From: JBJXHG01 sp046160865
GTDB lineage: Bacteria; Planctomycetota; UBA1135; GCA-002686595
Assembly: GCA_046160865.1 (NCBI GenBank)
Contig: JBJXHG010000177.1
Location: 1 to 36,542 of the forward strand
DNA: 36,542 nucleotides
Direction of reading: 5' to 3'
The position numbers were made by a program, and so were the translations under genes. This document shows, in pieces, positions 1 to 6,190 of this stretch (positions are counted from its first letter, which is position 1; every line of letters starts with the position of its first letter). Below the pieces are notes generated by a model, which worked only from the letters and a program-made list of their open reading frames with translations, ran no database searches and was not told where the DNA came from.

Positions 1-1016
1 GTGATGAAGCCTGGCGCGGCAGCGATCACATCGGGGATGCGGTTGACGATGGTCGCGCACGTCAACTCGACGGTTGCCGGCCGATTGATGATGACCTCGG
101 TGTCGGGCTCTCCCTGAATACGCCAAACGTTCTGATCGAACTCACCCACGGCGTAGACCTTCCCGATGCACTCGCCTTCGATGACGATCCCTTCCTTGGT
201 GGTGGTCGTTACTACTGCCGACATTCCCGTCGCGTGCCCCGCGGGGATGGTCATCTGAAGCGTGTCGGAACGAAGCTCGCTGTCGTGGGTCTGGGGAACG
301 CACTTCTGCGTCTGTGTCTTGACCTCGAGTCCTAGCTGGGCGCAGAGCCAGCCATTTGAGTTCCACATGTAGGAAGGCAAGAACGTCTCCTGTTCGATCA
401 GGGCCCTTCGTTCTTCGTCGGAGATACTGTCGGCGGCAGCGATCTCGCGTGCGAAGTCCGCGAGCGACAACCCCACCCCGTGAGCCCTCGCCAGCGCAAT
501 GCCGTAGTCCTCGACATTGTAGCTGGACTTTCCGGTGATCTTCCTGATGGTGTGAGTCGCGCCGGCGATCGTCGTGATCAGATTCCCCCAGAACACATCT
601 CCATATCCGGAGCCACAGAGGGTCACCCCGTTCTTCTTGGCCAACTCGTCCAGCATCTCGGTCGTCCCGTAGGCCGAGTTCCAGGGATAGAACGCCTCCT
701 CGCAGAGAGTGATGGCGTTCACGCCGGCCTCGGCACAATCCATAAGGGGGCGTTTGAGATCGCGCATGAGACTCGCCGTTGCGATGATGCAGGCGTCCGG
801 CTTCGTCTTCGTCATGATCTCAACTGCGTGCTTTGAATCCTGAACGAGAACCCCTGTCTTCCCCACTCCTGCGATCTCGCCGATATCCTTGCCGATGCTG
901 TGAGCACTGCGGCCAAAGGCGCAGACGATATCGGCACCCTTCTCCATGGCATAGCGCATGGTGTACACGGACATCTTTCCGCAACCGTATTGGGCAATCC
1001 TCAGCTTCCGTTTCAT
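1..1016 (-). CDS. 2,4-diaminopentanoate dehydrogenase-like oxidoreductase (3' end beyond window)
   Basis: An NAD(P)-dependent enzyme of the DapB / 2,4-diaminopentanoate dehydrogenase-like family, which oxidatively deaminates a diamino acid (in ornithine or lysine fermentation in characterised members) or acts on related substrates. The N-terminus has a Rossmann start (IAQYGCGKMS, about residues 6-15). The last residues in the window (VNRIPDVIAAAPGF) match the conserved C-terminal region of the family, so only a few residues are probably missing. The ATG at 1016 follows a Shine-Dalgarno-like AAAGGA. The gene is the sixth cassette: the attC at 1077-1138 precedes it and its own attC lies outside the window. 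The family call is fairly safe; the substrate is not established. Why a catabolic enzyme travels as a cassette is unclear. Confidence 0.75.
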   Translation of the reverse strand, partial: MKRKLRIAQYGCGKMSVYTMRYAMEKGADIVCAFGRSAHSIGKDIGEIAGVGKTGVLVQDSKHAVEIMTKTKPDACIIATASLMRDLKRPLMDCAEAGVNAITLCEEAFYPWNSAYGTTEMLDELAKKNGVTLCGSGYGDVFWGNLITTIAGATHTIRKITGKSSYNVEDYGIALARAHGVGLSLADFAREIAAADSISDEERRALIEQETFLPSYMWNSNGWLCAQLGLEVKTQTQKCVPQTHDSELRSDTLQMTIPAGHATGMSAVVTTTTKEGIVIEGECIGKVYAVGEFDQNVWRIQGEPDTEVIINRPATVELTCATIVNRIPDVIAAAPGFI

Positions 1017-1076
1017 CGATATTCCTTTTCCCAAAGGGACGCGCCCAGGATACTCCGGAGTCCTCGATCGTCGTCC

Positions 1077-1138
1077 GGCTAACGCTTTTCCGATCAGCGG
1101 CGGCGTGAAGCGCCGTCCGCTGCAACCGGTTGTTAGCC
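1077..1138 (-). other. attC site (follows the 1155-2078 gene)
   Basis: On the minus strand it starts with GGCTAAC followed by AA and ends with GCGTTAGCC. The GTTAGCC core is at 1077-1083 and the left core at 1132-1138. The interior folds as CAGCGG-A-CGGCG / CGCCG-CCGCTG with one extrahelical base, the asymmetry that marks the recombined strand. It lies 16 bp after the stop codon of the membrane-protein cassette. Confidence 0.9.
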
Positions 1139-1154
1139 AGCCCGTCGTTCCTGC

Positions 1155-2078
1155 TCATGCTTGTGTAGCATTGTCAGCGTCCAAATAGGCGCGCACAAAG
1201 GCTATGATCTTATCCACATCTGGCCTGAGGTGATCGAATGCGTCCATGTATCGATTCCAGAGCCAGTCGGTTGGCATGTTCTCGAGTTCCTCAAGCGACC
1301 TGCACCTTGTCGGCATTTCTTGTGATCCGGCGTTTAGGATCTCGAAAAGAATGACCACATTGCGACCGACGGAATCGAGATACTTTACCAACAGATCCGC
1401 CAGCGCCTTGGGTAGAAGTGGGTCCTGCGCCAGCTCTGTCAACGTCTGCTGCATCTCAATCCACTGCCTGTTTATGTACATCGGGTCATGCTGATACTGG
1501 CCCCAGCGAGCAACGCGATCGGCTGATGCTACTGACAGGGACAGGGCTTCCGGGAGTGTGCCCGTCATCGTGCCGATCGCCATCGAACCGCTACCGGCCG
1601 TGGTCGGGCGCATTCGTCGGGGACAGTTTTCCCAGCTGAGGGGGCCCGCCTCGCGATCGAAAGATACGTCGAAGAAGTTGGCCGCGTACTCGCCAGTCAT
1701 GCTCAGCACATTGACATCAAAGAGGGCTTTGAAACCGAAGGCACTTCGCAGCGTGAACTCATCTTTGCCAAGAAAGAGTTGCGCTACTGCGCTGACTCTT
1801 GGGAGCTGAGCCTGATATGTCGCGGTGCGAATAGGTTGTGGCGTTGATCTCGGTGCACCCCAGATGGGCAGAAGAAACCCAAGAGCGGCCAAGAGAAGAA
1901 CCGGGCCGCCGAGTACGGCGGTATCCTTGACGCTCGCCGGAAGCTGGGGAACTTTGAAGGGGCCGAGGTCAAGTGGGCCAACATACGGTGCCAGCGAGAC
2001 AGCCAACGCCGCCAATACAACGGCGACTCGGAGACCATCTGGCCAGCCGAGTTTGTCCGCCAGGCTCTTCTTCGACAC
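1155..2078 (-). CDS. Cassette-encoded membrane protein of unknown function
   Basis: Not recognised as any family. The 307-residue product has two hydrophobic helices near the N-terminus (about residues 17-34 and 55-72) followed by a soluble domain of about 230 residues without a motif I can name. I chose the GTG at 2078 because a full AAGGAGG lies five bases upstream; an in-frame ATG at 2096 would add six residues but would place that Shine-Dalgarno inside the gene. It is the only gene in its cassette, between the attC cores at 2104 and 1138. A protein with two N-terminal helices and a large soluble domain could be a membrane effector or a sensor, but nothing here decides that. Confidence 0.75.
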   Translation of the reverse strand: MSKKSLADKLGWPDGLRVAVVLAALAVSLAPYVGPLDLGPFKVPQLPASVKDTAVLGGPVLLLAALGFLLPIWGAPRSTPQPIRTATYQAQLPRVSAVAQLFLGKDEFTLRSAFGFKALFDVNVLSMTGEYAANFFDVSFDREAGPLSWENCPRRMRPTTAGSGSMAIGTMTGTLPEALSLSVASADRVARWGQYQHDPMYINRQWIEMQQTLTELAQDPLLPKALADLLVKYLDSVGRNVVILFEILNAGSQEMPTRCRSLEELENMPTDWLWNRYMDAFDHLRPDVDKIIAFVRAYLDADNATQA

Positions 2079-2103
2079 TTGGACCTCCTTGCCCATCTTG
2101 GCT

Positions 2104-2163
2104 GGCTAACGCTCGGCATCAGCGGCGGCACGAAGCGCCGTCCGCTGCATGCTGTTGTTATGC
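2104..2163 (-). other. attC site (follows the DUF1883-TIR gene)
   Basis: On the minus strand it runs from GCATAAC followed by AA (2157-2163) to GCGTTAGCC (core 2104-2110). The interior has the CAGCGG-A-CGGC...CCGCTG stem seen in three other sites of this array. The TAA stop of the upstream gene (2160-2158) lies inside the left core. Confidence 0.9.
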
Positions 2164-2937
2164 CTCGTCGTTCCCATCGCCACGAAGTAGTTCGGCAATC
2201 TCGGCGGCTATCTCCGCCACCGTATGCGTTCCCGTACTCCGCGCCACCTTATCTGCGAGTGACGGGCTGTAGTCCAGGACCTGCTGCTTTGTGATGCCAT
2301 GCCAAATTGGAAGAAGGGTCTGCTCTCCCGAGACGGATCGAGCGACGATCCCGTCCAACTCGTAGTTTGGCCAACCCTTAGAAATGAAGGAAGGCGATAG
2401 AACAACTAGCCCGACTCTGCTCGAGGCCAGCCCTCGGTCGATCTTCTGCCGCAGACTATCACCGATGCGAAGCGTGAACTCGTCATACCAGACACGCAGA
2501 CCCTTCGCGGTGAGGGCGCTTGCCAAATCTCTGACCACTGAGTCCTTGTCTTCCGACGCGTGGGAGATGAAGACGTCGTACATTTCGCCTCCCGCTTCCG
2601 GCACTGGAGCGGGGTGATCATGCACGAGGCTTGGCACCGAAGAAAGAGGTGCCTCACGTATGGGCGGAAGTACTCCTGGCAACACTGTGACCGACGCGCG
2701 CGTGCTACCGCGAAGCCCCTGCATGTCAATCGCAACATGCCAGTGGCCGGAAGATGGGATTTGGAGACGGATCGGAGACTTCGTCGCCAACCCTCCGATG
2801 TAGCGGTGCCGGCGCCCATTCCTGTAGCTTGAAAAGTCGGAACTGTTCATGAGGCGCACGTTCGCCCCACTCGTGAGGGTCACCTCGACGATCTCGCCTC
2901 GCTGGCGATGTCCGAGGTCGTTGTGGATGAAGTTCAC
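2158..2937 (-). CDS. DUF1883-TIR domain protein (putative NAD-cleaving defence effector)
   Basis: Residues 1-87 match DUF1883 (MNFIHNDLGH start, then NVRLM and GRRHRYIGG, ending around GHWHVAID). Residues 119-250 form a TIR domain (YDVFISHASEDK, then VWYDEF and the WPNYELDG helix). E193 in NYEL is at the position of the catalytic glutamate of NAD-hydrolysing TIR enzymes. Bacterial TIR proteins commonly act in anti-phage abortive systems by consuming NAD or making a signal nucleotide; DUF1883 may sense a ligand, which is inference. The start is GTG at 2937 with AGGGAG nine bases upstream, just inside the cassette. No partner gene is present in the cassette. The domain calls are strong; the defence role is inferred. 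Confidence 0.88.
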   Translation of the reverse strand: MNFIHNDLGHRQRGEIVEVTLTSGANVRLMNSSDFSSYRNGRRHRYIGGLATKSPIRLQIPSSGHWHVAIDMQGLRGSTRASVTVLPGVLPPIREAPLSSVPSLVHDHPAPVPEAGGEMYDVFISHASEDKDSVVRDLASALTAKGLRVWYDEFTLRIGDSLRQKIDRGLASSRVGLVVLSPSFISKGWPNYELDGIVARSVSGEQTLLPIWHGITKQQVLDYSPSLADKVARSTGTHTVAEIAAEIAELLRGDGNDEA

Positions 2938-2956
2938 CGGTCAGCACTCCCTGTAG

Positions 2957-3020
2957 ACATAACGCTCCGGTTCAGCGGCGGGCCGCGCAGCGGACCGTCC
3001 GCTGCAACCGGTTGTTAGGC
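2957..3020 (-). other. attC site (follows the HEPN-like gene)
   Basis: On the minus strand it runs from GCCTAAC followed by AA (3014-3020) to GCGTTATGT (core 2957-2963). The interior begins with CAGCGG-A-CGG and ends with CCGCTG, with a longer and less perfectly paired tip than its neighbours. Confidence 0.9.
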
Positions 3021-3032
3021 CGTTCACCTATT

Positions 3033-3497
3033 CTACCGACCATGAGTTGAGATCCTCGTCAGAAACAAGAGCTCATCGAGAATGGGCCAGAGGCTGGCCG
3101 GAGCAGGCATGAATGGGTTGACAAGAAAGTGGTAGCGAAGCAGGTGATGTGCGTGCTGCGGTGAGAGTCCATTGATGATGCTCGTCGCCTCGGGGCCTAT
3201 CGGCAGGCCCATCGTTGTGAGAAGTTTCAGTAGTGCGTTCAGGTTATGCCGATTGTCGAAACGCTTGAGATCGGCCGGGACGTAGCCGCGCTTGAGGAGC
3301 GCCGACTTCAAGAACAACTCAATGGCCTGGGAGACCAAGAAGTAGAATGGGATCGCGGTCAGTTTTCCCGGAGAGCCGTCGTCGCGAAGCTTGAGGCTGG
3401 GGAGAAGCGCCTCTGCACTCACGCGGAAGTTCACCGCCGTCATCCGGTACACCGATGCCCAGTAGATCGGGTCGTCTGTCTTGGGTGATACGTCCAT
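3033..3497 (-). CDS. HEPN-like small protein
   Basis: A 154-residue protein. The helix SQAIELFLKSALLKRG (about residues 56-71) followed by KRFDNRHNLNALL resembles the two core helices of HEPN-type proteins. R79 and H84 are spaced as the RX4H motif of HEPN ribonucleases. HEPN proteins are often RNases in toxin-antitoxin or phage-defence modules, but many are inactive, and no antitoxin-like partner is in this cassette. The ATG at 3497 is only two bases beyond the GTTAGGC core at 3500-3506, so there is no room for a cassette-borne ribosome binding site; translation would have to be leaderless or use sequence of the preceding attC. The fold call is tentative. Confidence 0.6.
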   Translation of the reverse strand: MDVSPKTDDPIYWASVYRMTAVNFRVSAEALLPSLKLRDDGSPGKLTAIPFYFLVSQAIELFLKSALLKRGYVPADLKRFDNRHNLNALLKLLTTMGLPIGPEATSIINGLSPQHAHHLLRYHFLVNPFMPAPASLWPILDELLFLTRISTHGR

Positions 3498-3499
3498 CG

Positions 3500-3565
3500 G
3501 CCTAACGTCTTTGCCGATCAGCCGCGAGCCGCTTGGGGCTCGCCGGCTGCATCGGCTTGTTGGGT
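3500..3565 (-). other. attC site (follows the Swt1-type HEPN gene)
   Basis: On the minus strand it runs from ACCCAAC followed by AA (3559-3565) to ACGTTAGGC (core 3500-3506). Its stem differs from the others: CAGCCG-G-CGAGCC pairs with GGCTCG-CGGCTG, again with a single extrahelical base. It closes the only two-gene cassette in the window. Confidence 0.9.
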
Positions 3566-3587
3566 GGCGCCAAATCGTCCATGCCCC

Positions 3588-4181
3588 TCACTCCATGAGA
3601 CGAAACCAGTCACGCACTGTCAGCTGCAGCCGCAGCTGCTCATCCTCTGCCAGCGGGGTACAGTGCGCGATTGGGTTGCGGAGTGCATTCAAGCTGGCCA
3701 TCACCTTCTCGACGGCGCGCTTGCTACTGAAGAGGCTGCCGAAGACATCCCAATTGGTGGTGATCAGGACTGACAACTCGCCAAACGTAGTGTAGTCGAG
3801 CTCGCTGTTCGAGCGCCGCGTTACCCCGGCATCCAGCTCCTTCTGAATTCTCCCCGCGACCTCAGTGCGGATGTTGTCTGGCACCCTCTTGGATGCCCAC
3901 CACGCCGGCGACTTCTCCGCAGCCTCGATCGTCGAGCTGACAAGCTCGCGGATCGAAGACTCGAGAGAATAGAAGACCTCGTAGTGCCGGCTCATCGCTG
4001 CGGCTTCCGCGCGAATCGCAACGCTAAACTGCGGATAGTAGACCGACTCAACGGTCTCTGCCGAGACCGGCGCATGGCCAAGATCAACGCCGTGCTGTGA
4101 ACCGATCCGCGTCATCTCTTGCATGATCATCTGATGCGTCATGCCAAAGGCTTTGAGCCGATCGCGAGTCTTCGAAGTCAC
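3588..4181 (-). CDS. Swt1-type HEPN domain protein (putative RNase)
   Basis: A 197-residue protein whose second half matches Swt1-family HEPN domains: YEVFYSLESSIREL (about 67-80), LDYTTFGELSVLI (about 128-140), NWDVFGSLF, and RNPIAHC. R168 and H173 form the RX4H catalytic motif. Members are thought to act as RNases in toxin or defence modules. The GTG start overlaps the stop of the DUF5343 gene by four bases, so the two are translationally coupled and share one cassette. An antisense or regulatory role for the partner is inference. The HEPN call is good; the toxin call is plausible only. Confidence 0.82.
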   Translation of the reverse strand: MTSKTRDRLKAFGMTHQMIMQEMTRIGSQHGVDLGHAPVSAETVESVYYPQFSVAIRAEAAAMSRHYEVFYSLESSIRELVSSTIEAAEKSPAWWASKRVPDNIRTEVAGRIQKELDAGVTRRSNSELDYTTFGELSVLITTNWDVFGSLFSSKRAVEKVMASLNALRNPIAHCTPLAEDEQLRLQLTVRDWFRLME

Positions 4182-4804
4182 TGGCCCTCCAGCAAGTGCT
4201 CGCGAAGGCTCTTGAAGATTGCATTGAAAACGGCCTGATCCGACGTTGCCGGCAGGTTTAGGTTGATCGTGTAGGAGAGCCCAATAGGAAGGCCCGATCG
4301 CTGAGTGCTCACAGCCGGCGCTGTTGTGGTGCTTTCAGCATTCTGCTCCTTGGCCACCCCATTCGGCGCTTCGTCCTTCGTGAACTTCGCACCCGCCTTC
4401 AGCTGCTTCAGCGTGGATAGGGTCAGCTTGGCAACCTGATTGTCAGCTTCGACCCCAGTGACCTGAACAATCAGTGCAAGAAGGTCCTTGTCGTTTAGGT
4501 CGAAGAAGTACTCATTCGCCTGGGTGAGTGACTTGTACCCAAACCTGACAGCAGCAGCGAGAGCCTCGCCCGCTGTCGCATGGTTGCGGAACTGCTTGTA
4601 CGTGTCGGTAGGCGCGCCGTCAGCACCTACAAAGCCGACCTTCTTCAGGAAGGGGATCAGGGCGGCACCGGTGCCGCCCTTGATCTGGAGCTTCGTGCTA
4701 ACGAAGTCCCCAGTCACTCGCTCCGGCGTCGCGGCTGTACGGATCTTGTCGAGCGCATTCTTCAACGAGCCCGGAGACGCAAGGTAGGGGAGGTTTGAAG
4801 CCAA
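4178..4804 (-). CDS. DUF5343 family protein
   Basis: The 208-residue product matches DUF5343: LPYLASPGSL at the start, TPERVTGDFV (about 27-36), a helix-turn-helix-like stretch IKGGTGAALIPFLKKVGF (about 41-58), and LIVQVTGVEAD near residue 115. A winged-helix-like N-terminus fits a DNA-binding or adaptor role, which is inference. The start is TTG at 4804 with GAGAG just upstream; no ATG fits the homologous N-terminus. It is first in a two-gene cassette, overlapping the HEPN gene by four bases, and is preceded by about 120 bp holding a candidate promoter. Coupling to a HEPN gene suggests an antitoxin, regulator or activator of it. Confidence 0.82.
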   Translation of the reverse strand: MASNLPYLASPGSLKNALDKIRTAATPERVTGDFVSTKLQIKGGTGAALIPFLKKVGFVGADGAPTDTYKQFRNHATAGEALAAAVRFGYKSLTQANEYFFDLNDKDLLALIVQVTGVEADNQVAKLTLSTLKQLKAGAKFTKDEAPNGVAKEQNAESTTTAPAVSTQRSGLPIGLSYTINLNLPATSDQAVFNAIFKSLREHLLEGQ

Positions 4805-4860
4805 TGGACTCTCTTGATGAAAGTGGAAGTCGGGACTCTCGACTGCAGACTCGCTCGTTC

Positions 4861-4888
4861 ACCATAGCCACCTACGCGAGCGTTGCAA
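4861..4888 (-). promoter_or_regulatory. Candidate promoter of the DUF5343-HEPN cassette
   Basis: On the minus strand TTGCAA (4888-4883) and TATGGT (4866-4861) are 16 bp apart, about 57 bp before the TTG start. This is the longest untranslated leader of any cassette here, which suits a cassette with its own promoter. A perfect TTGACA at 4911-4906 has no good -10 partner. The call rests on motif reading alone. Confidence 0.35.
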
Positions 4889-4922
4889 ACAGGACGCGGG
4901 GGAGCTGTCAACCGAAGCGGCC

Positions 4923-4980
4923 ACCCAACGTTTGAGTTCAGCGGCGGCCGAAGGCCGTCCGCTGGAATGACGGGTTCGGC
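4923..4980 (-). other. attC site (follows the lipase gene)
   Basis: On the minus strand it runs from GCCGAAC (4974-4980) to ACGTTGGGT (core 4923-4929, an exact GTTRRRY). The interior is a near-perfect hairpin, CAGCGG-A-CGGCC / GGCCG-CCGCTG. It begins one base after the lipase stop codon. This is the first attC of the array. Confidence 0.9.
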
Positions 4981-4981
4981 G

Positions 4982-5911
4982 TCACCGATAGCGCATAGCG
5001 TTGGTACGCTCTACGTAACGTTCCATTCGATGGTCGGAAACTCCGAGGATGGTTGCGATGCCTTTCCCTGAGCGCAACGCGAAGTCGCCCTTGCTATGTA
5101 TGACGGCAACGTCCGGGATTGCGTTCAGGCATCGTTCGTTGGCTGAATCGGCAAACCCGAGTAGCCGCGGAGGCAGTGTCGGTATGGCATCGAGTTCGTT
5201 GAAGGTGTGGAACGGCTGCGGGAGAAACGACTTCGCGCTTGTATCGCCGTAGCGCGGCATTCCGTACGTGTAGCAAGCGATGGCAGGAGGAATGCGATGA
5301 CGACGGCGATGCCCAAAGGGATGAAAGTCGTTCTCTTCAAGCTTGGCATAGAAAATTGCAGCCATCGCGCCACCCAAAGAATGACCAGTTACATACACGG
5401 GCACATGTGAATCGTTGTTCATTGAACGCAGCCGCTCAACGACCTCATCGAAGCATTCAAGAACAGCATCAAAGAAGCCTCGATGGAGGCGGGCAGACCC
5501 ACCGAAGCCGGACTGGTACCGAACTTTACGGACATCCAGGTCCGCCTTGAAGTCTGCGAACGAGAGGGTCGTTCCCCGGAAGGAGACGAAGACGACCCGA
5601 CGGAGCCGCGAGATTGTGATGATGACGCGACCACGGACAATCACTTCGATCTGCGTATTCGTCTCGAGGTCCTTCAGGGTTGCGCGGCGTTGCTCACTTT
5701 CCCAGCGGGATACGTGGGCTTGGAATCTGTCGCAGGGGATGAGCTTCGCTCGCTTGGTCTTCTTGAACTCGAACTGGGGCACCTCTTCATAGGCAACGGC
5801 GGCGAAGACTGCTGCCACATAGGCCTTCTGCCAGCCGAAGGCATCGTTCTCCCAGTCGTCGATGCTGTCGGCGAGTCGCTGAGCGTCATTGAAGTGCGTA
5901 TGAAAATCCAC
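4982..5911 (-). CDS. Class 3 lipase / alpha-beta hydrolase (first cassette)
   Basis: A 309-residue hydrolase of the fungal-type class 3 lipase family, expected to cleave acylglycerol or other ester bonds. Visible are VFVSFRGTT (about 107-115), the LHRGFF strand-helix, the nucleophile elbow GHSLGGA (S178), an aspartate in NELDAIP (D241) and a histidine in SDHRMERY (H294), which complete the triad. No signal peptide is apparent, so the enzyme is probably cytoplasmic. I chose the GTG at 5911 because GGGAGG lies four bases upstream; an in-frame ATG at 5971 would put the Shine-Dalgarno inside the gene. It is the cassette nearest the integrase, so usually the most recently inserted and best expressed, as is known for integrons generally. 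Confidence 0.88.
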   Translation of the reverse strand: MDFHTHFNDAQRLADSIDDWENDAFGWQKAYVAAVFAAVAYEEVPQFEFKKTKRAKLIPCDRFQAHVSRWESEQRRATLKDLETNTQIEVIVRGRVIITISRLRRVVFVSFRGTTLSFADFKADLDVRKVRYQSGFGGSARLHRGFFDAVLECFDEVVERLRSMNNDSHVPVYVTGHSLGGAMAAIFYAKLEENDFHPFGHRRRHRIPPAIACYTYGMPRYGDTSAKSFLPQPFHTFNELDAIPTLPPRLLGFADSANERCLNAIPDVAVIHSKGDFALRSGKGIATILGVSDHRMERYVERTNAMRYR

Positions 5912-5943
5912 GATGCCTCCCGTCTGATGTTTGTGATGCCGAA

Positions 5944-6109
5944 CGCATATTAGACAGATCTGCATAAACACCGGAAACGCGGCGAGCTGGTCCGTCTAAC
6001 CTGGTCGTGCATTGACGGTGCCCTCGACGCAACCTGCCGCGCTCCAACGGGATGACGGTCGCCCGCGCGTCGGAGTCCTCACGCGTTAGGCAGGTCTGCC
6101 TAATACGCG
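5944..6109 (-). other. Probable attI junction region with inverted repeats
   Basis: Between the integrase stop and the first cassette the minus strand holds an exact core GTTAGAC (5994-6000), the expected attI-cassette junction. Two further structures flank it. One is a near-palindrome at 6083-6108 (GCGTTAGGCAG facing CTGCCTAATACGC). The other is a related element at 5944-5963, matching 6090-6109 of the opposite strand at 17 of 20 bases. Both contain TTAGNC-like half-sites. Calling the junction attI follows from position and core; the role of the palindromes is unknown and they might instead act as a terminator. Confidence 0.55.
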
Positions 6110-6190
6110 GACGGCGCCGCTCGGCGTCGCTGCCGCGCAGGTGGCGAAACGACCGCGGGTCTCCGACGAGTGACGTGGCAGTGCGCATCG

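Noticed and set aside
142..738. A 198-codon minus-strand frame near the left edge
   Set aside because: It overlaps the diaminopentanoate dehydrogenase-like gene in another frame and is low-complexity; the dehydrogenase frame is open to the window edge.
4883..4911. Perfect -35 hexamer TTGACA (4911-4906) in the DUF5343 leader
   Set aside because: At 17 bp spacing the -10 position reads TTGCAA, a poor match; the TTGCAA/TATGGT pair further down is a better candidate.
1077..4980. The repeated hairpins considered as a CRISPR array or REP elements
   Set aside because: They are spaced by whole genes rather than short spacers, end in RYYYAAC/GTTRRRY cores and have an extrahelical base, so they are attC sites.
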